DNA of 64,000 bases, from positions 1 to 64,000 of the forward strand of contig JBFLYN010000001.1 in assembly GCA_040756655.1 (NCBI GenBank), in the 5' to 3' direction. This document shows, piece by piece, positions 7,192-16,029 of the stretch. The notes under the pieces were generated by a model. The model was not told the DNA's origin, ran no database searches, and saw only the letters and a list, made by a program, of their open reading frames with translations. Position 1 is the first letter of the stretch. Each line of letters opens with the position of its first letter. This DNA comes from JBFLYN01 sp040756655. GTDB taxonomy: Bacteria > Bacillota > Sulfobacillia > UBA8153. Position numbers and translations under genes: made by a program.

Positions 7192-8232
7192 ATGAACATG
7201 AACGCCGCGGGCAAGCGCATAGGCAGCCAGACGCTGGTGTTCCCCGGGCGCCCGGCCGTGCAGTCCGGGGCTTCGGTGGTGGGGCCCAAGGAGGGTTCCG
7301 GCCCGCTGGGCCAGTACTTTGACGTGGTCAAGGGCGACACGCTCCTGGGGGACAGGAGCTGGGAACGTGCGGAAGTACGCATGCTGGGCGAAGCGGTGGA
7401 GCTGGCGGTGTACAAGGCGGGACTGAAGCTTCAGGATATCCAGGCGCTTCTTTGCGGCGACCTTCTCAACCAGATCACCGCTTCCAGCTTCGCCGCGCGG
7501 GAACTGCCCTTTCCCCTGGTGGGGCTCTATGGTGCCTGCTCTACCTTTGTGGAGGGTATGAGCCTTGGGGCCATGATGGTGGACGGGGCTTACGCTACCG
7601 CGGTGGTGGCGGCGGCCTCATCCCACCACGACACCGCTGAACGCCAGTTCAGGTACCCTACGGAGTTTGGCAACCAGCGCCCGCCAGCGGCCCAGTGGAC
7701 GGTCACTGCTGCGGGCGCGGTGGTGCTGGGCCGGGGAGAGGGCCCGCATGTAACCTTCGCCACCCTGGGGCGGGTGGTGGATATGGGTGCAGTGGATGTC
7801 AACGACATGGGGTCGGCCATGGCCCCGGCCGCCGCCGAGACCATCTGGCAACACCTTCAAGACACCGGCCGCAAGCCCTCCCACTATGACCTGATCGCCA
7901 CCGGCGATCTGGGGCGGTTGGGGAGGAAACTCTGCATGGAGCTGCTCCGCCGCCGGGGCTTGGACGTTAGCGGTAACTTCGCAGACTGCGGGTGCCTCAT
8001 CTTCGACTTCACACCGGAGGTGCACTGCGGGGGCTCTGGGTGCGGGTGTTCGGCGGCGGCTTTTGCCGGCTACTTCCTGGGCGAACTGGCGGCCGGGCGA
8101 CTCAACCGGGTCTTGTTGGTGGCCACCGGCAGTCTCCACAGCCCCGGTTCGTCCCAGCAAGGAGAATCGCTGCCGGGTATTGCTCACGCCGTGGCCATCG
8201 AAAACCCTGGCCAAGAAGGGAGCAGTCCGTAA
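7192..8232 (+). CDS. spoVAD: stage V sporulation protein AD
   Basis: 346 residues. SpoVAD has a thiolase-like fold without the thiolase active site and binds dipicolinic acid directly, acting as the cytosolic plug of the SpoVA channel. Recognisable segments are GSQTLVFPGRPAV near the start, LYGACSTFVEGMSLGAMMVDG, ASSHHDTAERQFRYPTEFGN, and the Gly/Cys-rich GGSGCGCSA near residue 280. It follows spoVAC after 3 bp, and its TAA overlaps the spoVAE ATG by one base. Confidence 0.95.
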   Translation: MNMNAAGKRIGSQTLVFPGRPAVQSGASVVGPKEGSGPLGQYFDVVKGDTLLGDRSWERAEVRMLGEAVELAVYKAGLKLQDIQALLCGDLLNQITASSFAARELPFPLVGLYGACSTFVEGMSLGAMMVDGAYATAVVAAASSHHDTAERQFRYPTEFGNQRPPAAQWTVTAAGAVVLGRGEGPHVTFATLGRVVDMGAVDVNDMGSAMAPAAAETIWQHLQDTGRKPSHYDLIATGDLGRLGRKLCMELLRRRGLDVSGNFADCGCLIFDFTPEVHCGGSGCGCSAAAFAGYFLGELAAGRLNRVLLVATGSLHSPGSSQQGESLPGIAHAVAIENPGQEGSSP

Positions 8233-8582
8233 TGGACTTCGTGCTGGCCTTCGTTGTTGGCGGGCTTGTTTGCGTGGCCGCCCAACTCATGCTGGACCTG
8301 ACCCGGTTCAACCCGGCGCTGGTCATGGTTACTTTCGTCTCCCTGGGTGCCATCGCCAGCGGCCTGGGACTGTATGGTCCCCTGGTGGACCTTGCCGGGG
8401 CGGGCGCCAGCATCCCGCTGCCGAACTTCGGCCATATGCTGGTGGAAGGAATTGCCCAGGACGTCGACAGGTTGGGGTTTCTCGGCATCTTCTCCGGTGG
8501 CCTCCGGGCGGCAGCGGTGGGACTGACCGTGGCCATCGTGTCCAGCTACCTTATGGCACTGCTCTTTACCCCCAAGGGCTAG
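8232..8582 (+). CDS. spoVAE: stage V sporulation protein AE (SpoVAEB type)
   Basis: 116 residues with about three to four membrane helices and the short loop GASIPLPNFGHMLVEG that parallels the SpoVAC loop. Length matches SpoVAEB (about 116-119). It is the third core subunit of the dipicolinate channel. The start ATG shares its A with the last base of the spoVAD stop, implying coupled translation. Confidence 0.92.
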   Translation: MDFVLAFVVGGLVCVAAQLMLDLTRFNPALVMVTFVSLGAIASGLGLYGPLVDLAGAGASIPLPNFGHMLVEGIAQDVDRLGFLGIFSGGLRAAAVGLTVAIVSSYLMALLFTPKG

Positions 8583-8593
8583 GAGGGTTGTGC

Positions 8594-8977
8594 TTGGTCA
8601 CCCTGGACCTGGCCGGGCTTTTGGTCACCTGGTTGGTGGCAGCACCGCGTCACCCCCACTGGGTAGTCGTGGCGGCGCTGGTCCAAGAAACTGCACGCGT
8701 GGCCCTGGTAAGCGCCCTGGGTGGGCAGGTGACGGCAGTGAACGCCGGGGGCTGGAGCGGGTATACCGTCGCCCACCCCACCTCGCCAGTTCTGGTCAGC
8801 CTGGCCGGGCCGGTGCTGGTGGCGCTGGTAGGTTGGACGGCCCTGGATGGCAACGGCGTCCACTGGCAGGAGCTATTCGGGGGCAGAGCGGGTGCCCGGG
8901 GGACCTTCGCCACGACGTGCTTGAGGGTAGCAGCCGGTAGCATCCTGTGGTGGCTGGCCACGATCATCGGGGGATAG
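8594..8977 (+). CDS. uncharacterised membrane protein in the spoVA operon
   Basis: 127 residues from the TTG at 8594, seven bases after AGGAGG (8581-8586). Four hydrophobic segments are visible: DLAGLLVTWLVA, VVVAALVQETARVALV, VLVSLAGPVLVALVGW and a C-terminal AAGSILWWLATIIGG. It does not resemble soluble SpoVAEA, and I recognise no family. Placement between spoVAE and spoVAF with short gaps implies co-expression in the forespore and perhaps a role in the SpoVA complex or in germinant receptor assembly. That role is inference. Confidence 0.75.
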   Translation: MVTLDLAGLLVTWLVAAPRHPHWVVVAALVQETARVALVSALGGQVTAVNAGGWSGYTVAHPTSPVLVSLAGPVLVALVGWTALDGNGVHWQELFGGRAGARGTFATTCLRVAAGSILWWLATIIGG

Positions 8978-8999
8978 GTACCGCGGAAAGGGGAAGGAC

Positions 9000-10469
9000 A
9001 TGGGGGATCCGCTGGATCGGAACCTCAGTCGCAGGCTGGAAGAAAACCTGGAGGTCCTGGGGAAGGAGCTGGGCGAAGGGGAAAGCTTCGACGTACTGGT
9101 TCGGCGCTTCCGCATCGCCGGTCGGGATGCCGCACTCTTGTTCCTGGACGGGTTTGCCAAGGACCTGGTCATGCGGGGCGTTATGGAGTTTCTCCTGGAG
9201 ACCGAAAGGTCTGACGTGGTGCCCCACGTCATCCAGGACCTGATGGAAGAGCGCCTCACTTTCATTGAGGCCGAGACGGTGAGCGTGCTCCGGGACGTGG
9301 TCAACCAGGTGCTGGCGGGCCCGCTGGCCCTGCTCATCGATGGTGAGCGCGATGCCATCATCGTTGATGCCCGGGAATACCCATCCAGGAACCCGGAAGA
9401 ACCCGACCTGGAGCGGGTGCTGCGCGGGTCCCGGGACGGGTTTGTGGAGACCATCGTGTTCAACACCGCCCTGATCCGGCGTCGGGTGCGGGACCCCAGC
9501 TTGCGGGCGGAAACATTCCAGGTGGGCAAGCGGTCCCGGACCGACGTGTGCGTAGTCTACCTCAAGAGCCTGGCCAACTTGGAACTGGTGGACGAAGTCA
9601 AGCGGCGCATCCGGCGCATCGAGATCGACGGTATTCCCATGGCCGAAAAGACCGTCGAGGAGTTCATCGTGGACAAGTACCACTGGTGGAACCCGTTTCC
9701 GGTGGTGCGCTACACCGAGCGGCCCGACGTGGCCGCCGTGCACCTGTTCGAAGGGCACGTGCTGGTCATCGTGGACACCTCACCCAGTGTGATGGTGCTT
9801 CCCGCCACCATGTTCCACCATGTGCAACATGCCGAGGAATTCCGGGAAAGCGTGCTCATCGGGGTTTACGTGCGCTGGGTGCGGCTTTTGGGCATGCTGT
9901 TTGCCTGGCTAGGAACACCGCTTTGGCTTTTGCTTGCCACCCAGCCAGAGCTTTTGCCGCGGGCACTGAGGTTCATCGGCGCCCAGGAGCCGGGCAGGGT
10001 GCCCTTGGGGCTGCAGTTCATCGTGGCCGAAGTGGCCGTGGACCTCATCCGCATCGCCCTGATCCACACACCCAATGCCCTGGCCACGTCGTTGGGTTTC
10101 ATCGGTGCCCTGCTTTTGGGCGAGATGGCCATCAAGATCGGCCTGTTCGCCGCAGAGACGGTCATCTACGTGGCGGTGGCCGCCATCGGGACCTTTGCCA
10201 CGCCCAGCATGGAGTTTGCCCAGGCGGTGAGGGTGTTCCGGCTGCTCTTCGTCACCTTGGTGTTCTTGGCGGGCCCGGCCGGGCTGGCGGCCGGGGTGCT
10301 CCTCAACGTGTTGATATTGCTCAAGACCCGGTCGTTTGGCGTTCCCTACACCTGGCCGCTGCTGCCCTTGGACCTGGCAGCCCTAAGGTCGGTGCTGGTC
10401 CGCCTGCCTGTGCCGGTGCAGCGGGCACGCTTCCAAATCCTGCAACCCAAGGACCGGACCAGGAGATGA
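9000..10469 (+). CDS. spoVAF: stage V sporulation protein AF (GerA-family)
   Basis: 489 residues. SpoVAF is related to the A subunits of GerA-type germinant receptors and helps dipicolinate release during germination. An N-terminal soluble region (about 1-290) contains DGERDAIIVDAREYPSRNPEEPDLER and EPDLERVLRGSRDGFVET, followed by about five membrane helices from residue 290 (for example GMLFAWLGTPLWLLLA). GGAAGGAC precedes the ATG. It is the last gene of the spoVA operon. The next gene starts 18 bp downstream but belongs to another pathway. Confidence 0.93.
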   Translation: MGDPLDRNLSRRLEENLEVLGKELGEGESFDVLVRRFRIAGRDAALLFLDGFAKDLVMRGVMEFLLETERSDVVPHVIQDLMEERLTFIEAETVSVLRDVVNQVLAGPLALLIDGERDAIIVDAREYPSRNPEEPDLERVLRGSRDGFVETIVFNTALIRRRVRDPSLRAETFQVGKRSRTDVCVVYLKSLANLELVDEVKRRIRRIEIDGIPMAEKTVEEFIVDKYHWWNPFPVVRYTERPDVAAVHLFEGHVLVIVDTSPSVMVLPATMFHHVQHAEEFRESVLIGVYVRWVRLLGMLFAWLGTPLWLLLATQPELLPRALRFIGAQEPGRVPLGLQFIVAEVAVDLIRIALIHTPNALATSLGFIGALLLGEMAIKIGLFAAETVIYVAVAAIGTFATPSMEFAQAVRVFRLLFVTLVFLAGPAGLAAGVLLNVLILLKTRSFGVPYTWPLLPLDLAALRSVLVRLPVPVQRARFQILQPKDRTRR

Positions 10470-10487
10470 CTAGCGGAGGTTGAGTGC

Positions 10488-11489
10488 ATGGTAAAAAGAG
10501 CCCCGGCCCGGCTGCGTGTGGGCGTGCCCCGGGCTTTGCTCTACTACGAGTATTTCCCGTTTTGGCGAGCATTTCTTGAGGCACTGGGCTGCCAGGTGGT
10601 TCTGTCCGGGCCCACCACGGTCAAGACGGTGGAAGCTGGCGCCCGGCTGGCAGTGGACGAGGCGTGCCTGCCCGTAAAGCTGTTCTACGGGCACGTGGCA
10701 GAGCTCTTGGGCCGGGTTGATGCCATCTGGGTCCCCCGGGTGGTCAGCGTAGAACAGCGGGAGTACACGTGTCCCAAATTCCTGGGGCTGCCGGACATGA
10801 TCCGGTTTGCTTTCAAGGATGCTCGCATCATCGATACCACCGTGGACCTGAGGCGAGGGCCCGGCCGGCTGTACAAGGCATCCTGTGTCGCCGGGCACAG
10901 CCTGGGGGCGTCCGCCTGCCGTGCCTTGGCCGCGTGCCGGCAGGGCCTGGCGGCCCAGCGGCGGTTCCAAACGCTCATGGCTTCCGGGTTCACGGCCGGG
11001 GAGGCCCTGGGAGAGGGCGGCACCGATAACCCGGGGTGCCTGGCGTCCGGGGATCGCCACCGCATCGCTGTGCTGGGTCACTCCTACATCGTGCACGACG
11101 CCCGGGCGGGCATGGGGATCCTCCCGTGCTTGCGCCGACTGGGCCACCAGGTGCTCACAGCCGAGGTGATCCCGCCCAAAGCCGTGGCGGCCACTGCCGC
11201 CCGCCTGCCCAAAGCGCTGTTTTGGACGTACGAAAAGCGGGTTCTCGGCTCTGCGTATTACCTATTGCGGCACGGGCTGGTGGATGGGATCATCCAGGTG
11301 GTATCCTTCGGGTGCGGGCCCGATTCCATGGTGGGCGAGCTCATCCAGCGGGAGGCTGCGCAGACCATGCGCGTGCCCTACATGGCTCTTACCCTGGATG
11401 AGCATTCCGGCGAGGCCGGAGTCTATACAAGGCTGGAGGCCTTTTTGGACATGCTGGGTCGCCGGGTGGCCTGGGGGGTAGGTTCGTGA
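10488..11489 (+). CDS. DUF2229-type acyl-CoA dehydratase activase-associated protein (first copy)
   Basis: 333 residues, similar to the DUF2229 region of large CoA-substrate-specific enzyme activases and distantly to the HgdB/BcrC-type dehydratase subunits. Cysteines in CLPVKLFYGH, EYTCPKFLGLPD, SFGCGPDS and a terminal MALTLDEHSGEAGVYTR motif fit a protein that holds an iron-sulfur cluster. In many Firmicutes this domain and the ATPase are one giant polypeptide. Here the pieces are three overlapping genes. GCGGAGG precedes the ATG. Its TGA overlaps the GTG of the next gene (GTGA). Exact function in this family is not established. Confidence 0.8.
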   Translation: MVKRAPARLRVGVPRALLYYEYFPFWRAFLEALGCQVVLSGPTTVKTVEAGARLAVDEACLPVKLFYGHVAELLGRVDAIWVPRVVSVEQREYTCPKFLGLPDMIRFAFKDARIIDTTVDLRRGPGRLYKASCVAGHSLGASACRALAACRQGLAAQRRFQTLMASGFTAGEALGEGGTDNPGCLASGDRHRIAVLGHSYIVHDARAGMGILPCLRRLGHQVLTAEVIPPKAVAATAARLPKALFWTYEKRVLGSAYYLLRHGLVDGIIQVVSFGCGPDSMVGELIQREAAQTMRVPYMALTLDEHSGEAGVYTRLEAFLDMLGRRVAWGVGS

Positions 11490-12595
11490 AGGTGACGTTT
11501 CCCCACATGGGCAACCTGCACATCGCCATCAAAGCCATCGTACAGGAGATCGGGGCCGAGCCCGTGGTACCTCCGTTCATCTCCAAGCGCACGGTGGAAC
11601 TGGGCGCCCGGTATTCCCCGGAATTTGCCTGCTATCCCCTGAAGCTTAACCTAGGCAATTTCCTGGAAGCCCGAGAGCTGGGAGCCGAGGCGGTGGTCAT
11701 GGGAGGCGGTACGGGTCCTTGCCGTTTTGGGTACTATGCCCAGGTGCAGGACAAGATCCTGCGGTCGCTGGGGTTTCCCCTGCGCATGGTGGTCCTGGAG
11801 CCGCCCCAGGAAGGCTGGGGCCAGCTTTGGAGGCAGATCCGGCAGCTTTCGCCCAGTTGCAGCTATCGTACTGTCATGCGGGCCATCGCCCTGGGGTGGG
11901 CCAAGGTCCACGCCCTGGACCAGCTGGAGGCCGCGGCGCTGAGATGCCGATGCGCAGAAAAGAGCCCCGGGGCCCTGGACCTGGCGCTCAGCCGGGCCCT
12001 AGATGCGGTGGACCGGGCGCTGACGCCCAAGGGCGTCTACCAGGCCGCCCGGGAAGGGCAGGAGGGGTTGGCCCAAGTCACCGGGCCCTTGGACCCGGAA
12101 CGGCCGCGCATTGCGGTAGTGGGCGAAGTCTACATGGTGCTGGAGCCCGCGGCCAACCTGGACTTAGAACGCAGGCTGGGGAAACTCGGAGCGGAGGTGG
12201 TAAGGTCCATCTACATCGGCGAATGGATCCGGGCCAACTTACTCCCCCGGGTGTTCATGCCCCGAGAGGAACGAGAGCGGGTGGAAGCTGCCCACCCTTA
12301 CCTGGCCCACTTTGCCGGGGGCCACGCCCGGGAGACGGTCGGGTCCACCGTGCTCTACAGCAAGCAGGGAATAGACGGGGTCATCCAGGTCCAGCCCCTT
12401 ACCTGTATGCCGGAGATCGTGGCCCAGGGGGTTTTGGGAGCGGTTTCCCGGGACCACGACATCCCGGTCCTCACCCTCAGCCTCGACGAACATAGCGCGC
12501 CGACCGGAGTCCAGACCCGCCTGGAGGCCTTTGTGGACATGGCAGTGCGAAGGCGCAAGAGGAGGCAGGCAACATCGTCATCTACTTGGGAATAG
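11486..12595 (+). CDS. DUF2229-type activase-associated protein (second copy)
   Basis: 369 residues from a GTG start inside the previous stop codon. It is paralogous to the upstream gene: MKVTFPHMGNLHIAIKA, FACYPLKLNLGN, MGGGTGPCRFGYYA, then QPLTCMPEIVAQG and LSLDEHSAPTGVQTRLEAF at the C terminus. The repeated Cys pattern and the shared DEHS motif suggest that the two proteins form a heterodimer carrying an iron-sulfur cluster, by analogy with 2-hydroxyacyl-CoA dehydratases. No dehydratase, CoA-transferase or substrate gene is nearby, so the physiological role is open. The stop overlaps the next gene by 22 bp. Confidence 0.8.
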   Translation: MKVTFPHMGNLHIAIKAIVQEIGAEPVVPPFISKRTVELGARYSPEFACYPLKLNLGNFLEARELGAEAVVMGGGTGPCRFGYYAQVQDKILRSLGFPLRMVVLEPPQEGWGQLWRQIRQLSPSCSYRTVMRAIALGWAKVHALDQLEAAALRCRCAEKSPGALDLALSRALDAVDRALTPKGVYQAAREGQEGLAQVTGPLDPERPRIAVVGEVYMVLEPAANLDLERRLGKLGAEVVRSIYIGEWIRANLLPRVFMPREERERVEAAHPYLAHFAGGHARETVGSTVLYSKQGIDGVIQVQPLTCMPEIVAQGVLGAVSRDHDIPVLTLSLDEHSAPTGVQTRLEAFVDMAVRRRKRRQATSSSTWE

Positions 12596-13551
12596 ACGTA
12601 GGGTCCGTCAGTACCAACGTGGTGGCCATCGATGACCAAAAGGAGCTGGTCCACGAAGACTACCTGCTCACCCTGGGTAACCCCATTGACGCGGTGCAGC
12701 GAGGCCTGTCCCGGCTGGAAGAACGCCTGGGCACCGTGGAAGTGGCCGGGGCCGGAACCACCGGCTCGGGGCGGCAATTGGCCGGGTGCATCATCGGGGC
12801 AGACGTGGTCAAAAACGAGATCACCGCCCATGCCGTGGCTGCCCTGAACGTAGAGCCCGCCGTGCAGACGGTGCTGGAGATCGGCGGCCAGGACTCCAAG
12901 CTCATCATCCTCCGCCAGGGCGTGGTGGTGGACTTTTCCATGAATACCGTGTGTGCCGCCGGTACCGGGTCCTTTTTGGACCGCCAGGCCTCCCGGCTGG
13001 GCCTGGACATCTCCGAATTGGGCCGCCTGGCCCAGCAGTCCCAAAGCCCGGTGCATATCGCCGGGCGGTGTGCGGTATTTGCCGAGTCGGACATGGTTCA
13101 CAAGCAGCAGGTCGGCCATGAACTGAGGGACATCGTACGTGGGCTCTGCGAAGCCCTGGTCCGCAACTACCTGAGTAACGTGGGGAAGGGGAAGGAGATC
13201 CTTCCGCCCGTCCTGTTTCAAGGTGGAGTGGCCGCCAACGCGGGCATCGCCGAAGCGTTCGGGCGGGAACTGGGGCTTCCCATCACCGTGCCCGCCCATC
13301 ACAAGGTCATGGGGGCCCTGGGCATGGCTCTTCTCAGCCGGGAACTGGCTTGGACCCGGGGACGCGCCAGCCGTTTCCGCGGGTTCCATGCTGGACTTGC
13401 CGTTCACCAGACCCGTTCCTTCCAGTGCTCGGGGTGTGCCAACGGCTGTGAAGTGGTGGAGGTGCGTTCAGACCGGGCGGTCCTGGGCCGCTGGGGAGGC
13501 AAGTGCGGGCGCTTCGAAGGTGCGGCGGAGCAACCGGTGGCAAGCGGCTAG
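12574..13551 (+). CDS. BadF/HgdC-family acyl-CoA dehydratase activase (ATPase)
   Basis: About 325 residues. The ASKHA-type ATPase motifs are clear: YLGIDVGSVSTNVV, AGTTGSGRQ, EIGGQDSKLI, NTVCAAGTGSFLDRQA (cluster-binding Cys) and GRCAVFAESDMVH (second Cys). Such activases hydrolyse ATP to deliver an electron to a dehydratase-like partner, here probably the two upstream proteins. The first ATG/GTG/TTG in frame is TTG 12586, which would cut into the conserved YLGIDVGS strand. AGGAGG (12560-12565) lies eight bases before an ATC at 12574, giving the usual N terminus, so an AUC start is inferred. The C terminus carries a Cys-rich tail (CSGCANGCEV and GGKCGRFE) seen in large activases. Confidence 0.85.
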   Translation: MVIYLGIDVGSVSTNVVAIDDQKELVHEDYLLTLGNPIDAVQRGLSRLEERLGTVEVAGAGTTGSGRQLAGCIIGADVVKNEITAHAVAALNVEPAVQTVLEIGGQDSKLIILRQGVVVDFSMNTVCAAGTGSFLDRQASRLGLDISELGRLAQQSQSPVHIAGRCAVFAESDMVHKQQVGHELRDIVRGLCEALVRNYLSNVGKGKEILPPVLFQGGVAANAGIAEAFGRELGLPITVPAHHKVMGALGMALLSRELAWTRGRASRFRGFHAGLAVHQTRSFQCSGCANGCEVVEVRSDRAVLGRWGGKCGRFEGAAEQPVASG

Positions 13552-14050
13552 GTCGTCGAGGCAACTGTCCTGCATCCTGGTTCGGTCGTGAACTGTGCTC
13601 ACCTCCCTAGGGCGGTCGTGGACCCGCAGGATACGCACTGTGAGAACATACCCGGGCCCGGCGTTGCCTGGTATGCCGTGTTCTGGTGGAAAACTCCCAA
13701 TTGAGCACCTGGGGAAAGGACGGTTTCTGGAAAGCGGTGATGATCCACGGCCTCGCCGGGCAGTCCGCCGGTGAGCCGCGGCCCCAGCCCTGGGCATCAC
13801 CAGCAGAGCGACGCCGCCCGGTTCCTGCTCACCGCGAAAGACGGAAGTGGCGGCTGCTCAACTCGGGCGGGTTCATAGAGAGCCCGTCGACTTCTTGCTT
13901 CCCTTGCGGAGCGTTCCTGAGTGGCGGCGGAGGGACAGGCGCGAACCCGGGTGGACCGCGGCAGATTCCCCACTGCTAACAGCGAACACATCCGGCAGGA
14001 TATTCGTCTAGAAGAGATAAAAGGTATCGCGCGAGTTGGGAGGTGGACAG
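13552..14050. other. 500-bp region without a recognised gene
   Basis: Both strands were read. Short open frames exist, but none has a ribosome-binding site with a plausible product. No tRNA, riboswitch or terminator with a T tract is evident. GGGAGGTGG at the right edge is the ribosome-binding site of the next gene. Confidence 0.5.
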
Positions 14051-15697
14051 GTGAGGAGAGCAAGCATCGTTGTGTTGGCGCTTTTGCTGTTGCTGCCCAG
14101 TTTTCTCCAGGTGTTGGCCACCACGCCTACTAGCCCATCATTTCGTCTGGGCAACGAGGTCTTGCTTGACCGGTATCGCTATCTGGTCGAGGGTAAGCGG
14201 GTTGGTCTCATCACCAATCAGAGCGGGGTCAACCGCCGCGGTGAATCCTTGATCGACATCTTTGCCGCTGACCCGGGCATAAACCTCGCGGCCCTATACG
14301 GGCCCGAACACGGTATCGACGGAAAGGCCGCTGCTGGTGCTTACGTGGAATCCTATATACACCCGGTGCTGGACATACCGGTCTACAGCCTGTACGGGGC
14401 CACGCGCAAGCCCACGGCGGCCATGCTGGCCGGTGTGGACGTCCTGGTATTCGATGTCCAGGACGTGGGGGCCCGGACCTACACCTTCATCTCCACCATG
14501 AACTACGCCATGGTCGCGGCCAAGGAGAACGGCAAACCGTTCATAGTCCTCGACCGGCCCAACCCCCTGGGCGGGCTGGTAGTGGAAGGGCCGGTGCTGG
14601 AGGAAGGCTACCAGACCTTCGTTGGGGTGGACATCCTGCCCATGGCCCATGGCATGACCGTCGGAGAACTGGCCCTCTACTTCAACCGTCTGATCGGGGC
14701 GGATCTTGTGGTCGTCCGCATGCAAGGATACACCCGGGACATGATCTACCAGGACACCGGGCTGGAGTGGGTGCAGACCTCTCCCAACATCCCCAACCTG
14801 GCCAGCGTATTCGGGTACATGGCCACTGGGCTGGCCCAGGGTACCGGGGTGGTGCAGGCGGATAGGTTCACGTGGGTCGGCGGGACCGGCCTGAAGTCGG
14901 CGAAGTTCGCCGCGCTCCTCAACAGCGCAAGCCTGCCGGGCGTGACCTTCGCGCCCGAAGACCGAGGTACCATGGGCGGTGCCAGGCTCCACATCACCGA
15001 CTACCGGAGCTTCAACCCGGCCCGGACCGGGCTGTACATCCTCTTTCTTGCCAGGAGCCAGTGGAAGTTCCCGGTTCCCAGGAGCGGGGCGACTCCGGCC
15101 ACCATGGTCATGTTCGACAAGGTCATGGGTACCAACAAGGTAGGACTATGGTTGGAGCAGGACCTTCCTCCCGGTCAAGTGGAGAACCGGTACCAGGCGG
15201 GTCTGAATGCCTTCAAGAAAGAGCGCGAGGCATACCTGCTTTACGGGTTCAGCGGTAAGCGTCCCCATCCTTCGCTGGTGATAGACGGGTATAACGTCTA
15301 TTCCGACGTGCCTCCGTTCATCACCCACGACCGGACGCTTGTGCCAGTCCGGGTCATAGCCAGACAGCTGGGTGCCAGCGTAACGTGGTTGGAGACGGAA
15401 AGGGCGGTGCTCATGGAGAAAGACGACGTCAAGGTCAAAATCGCTATTGGCAGCACCACTGCCTACGTCAACGGGATAGCCCACACCCTGGACGTGGCCC
15501 CGGTCATCCGGGATGACCGGACCATGCTGCCCGTGCGCTTTGTCAGTGAATACCTGGGAGCAGAGGTTGGCTGGTGCCCAGAGAGGTTCAGCGTGCTGAT
15601 AAGCACGGCCAAAGGGCGGGCAGAGAGCACGATCCCTGCGCATGCCCGTGATGCGAAAGGCGGACCGACCATTGACAGCCTAGCGTCATCGTGGTAA
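14051..15697 (+). CDS. exported DUF1343 (NamZ-like) protein with C-terminal stalk domain
   Basis: 548 residues from GTG 14051 (GGGAGGTGG just upstream). A signal peptide (VVLALLLLLPSFLQVLA) is followed by a DUF1343 domain (about 35-400), with GKRVGLITNQSGVNRRGES, YGPEHGID, FDVQDVGARTYTF and DRPNPLGG. DUF1343 includes NamZ, an exo-beta-N-acetylmuramidase (GH171) used in muropeptide recovery. The last ~150 residues form a copper-amine-oxidase N-terminal-like stalk (VPPFITHDRTLVPVRVIARQ, then DDRTMLPVRFVSEYLGAEV), a wall-associated module common in Clostridia. The substrate here is inferred to be peptidoglycan fragments. The lysA promoter overlaps its last codons. Confidence 0.85.
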   Translation: MRRASIVVLALLLLLPSFLQVLATTPTSPSFRLGNEVLLDRYRYLVEGKRVGLITNQSGVNRRGESLIDIFAADPGINLAALYGPEHGIDGKAAAGAYVESYIHPVLDIPVYSLYGATRKPTAAMLAGVDVLVFDVQDVGARTYTFISTMNYAMVAAKENGKPFIVLDRPNPLGGLVVEGPVLEEGYQTFVGVDILPMAHGMTVGELALYFNRLIGADLVVVRMQGYTRDMIYQDTGLEWVQTSPNIPNLASVFGYMATGLAQGTGVVQADRFTWVGGTGLKSAKFAALLNSASLPGVTFAPEDRGTMGGARLHITDYRSFNPARTGLYILFLARSQWKFPVPRSGATPATMVMFDKVMGTNKVGLWLEQDLPPGQVENRYQAGLNAFKKEREAYLLYGFSGKRPHPSLVIDGYNVYSDVPPFITHDRTLVPVRVIARQLGASVTWLETERAVLMEKDDVKVKIAIGSTTAYVNGIAHTLDVAPVIRDDRTMLPVRFVSEYLGAEVGWCPERFSVLISTAKGRAESTIPAHARDAKGGPTIDSLASSW

Positions 15698-15700
15698 TAT
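15672..15700 (+). promoter_or_regulatory. sigma-A promoter of the lysA transcript
   Basis: TTGACA (15672-15677), 17-nt spacer, TAATAT (15695-15700). It overlaps the 3' end of the upstream gene and lies about 45 bp before the lysine riboswitch. Confidence 0.8.
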
Positions 15701-15745
15701 GACCGCAACTGAATAGGGTTGAGATACCTCATTCCGCCTACGTGG

Positions 15746-15932
15746 GGTGAGGTAGAGGCGCGGTTAAACCAAGAGTACCCGGCTTTAGAACGGCATCGAT
15801 GATGGCCGGGGAAAGGGGTTTCCGCCGAAGTCCGGGGCGGGCCGAAAGTCCCGGGCTGGGGTGGCACCGAACAGGTGCCGCACTGTCACGAGGGACGGTC
15901 TTCCATCCCGCCCTCGTGGAGCGCTATCTCAC
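15746..15932 (+). promoter_or_regulatory. lysine riboswitch (L box)
   Basis: The conserved blocks occur in order: TGAGGTAGAGGCGC (15748 on), AAGAGTA, GGGGAAAGG, CCGAAG, GGCTGGG, CTGTCACGAGGGACGGTCTTCC, and the closing strand GGAGCGCTATCTC (to 15930). These form the five-helix aptamer with P1 pairing GAGGTAG-type and CTATCTC strands. It controls lysA by attenuation: a terminator hairpin follows 30 bp later. Confidence 0.95.
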
Positions 15933-15960
15933 AGCAGGGAAGGCTGGGTATCGCATGGGA

Positions 15961-15993
15961 ACGACCGGCGGTACGTCGCCCGGTCGTTTGCGT
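15961..15993 (+). terminator. riboswitch-controlled terminator
   Basis: ACGACCGG (15961-15968) pairs with CCGGTCGT (15980-15987), followed by TTGCGTTT. It lies between the lysine aptamer and lysA, as expected for an off-switch. Confidence 0.8.
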
Positions 15994-16029
15994 TTGCCCG
16001 GCGCTTCCCCTACACCTGGAGGGGACGAT

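Noticed and set aside
12355..13407. Minus-strand open frame opposite the activase
   Set aside because: The activase motifs are complete on the plus strand, and this frame has no ribosome-binding site.
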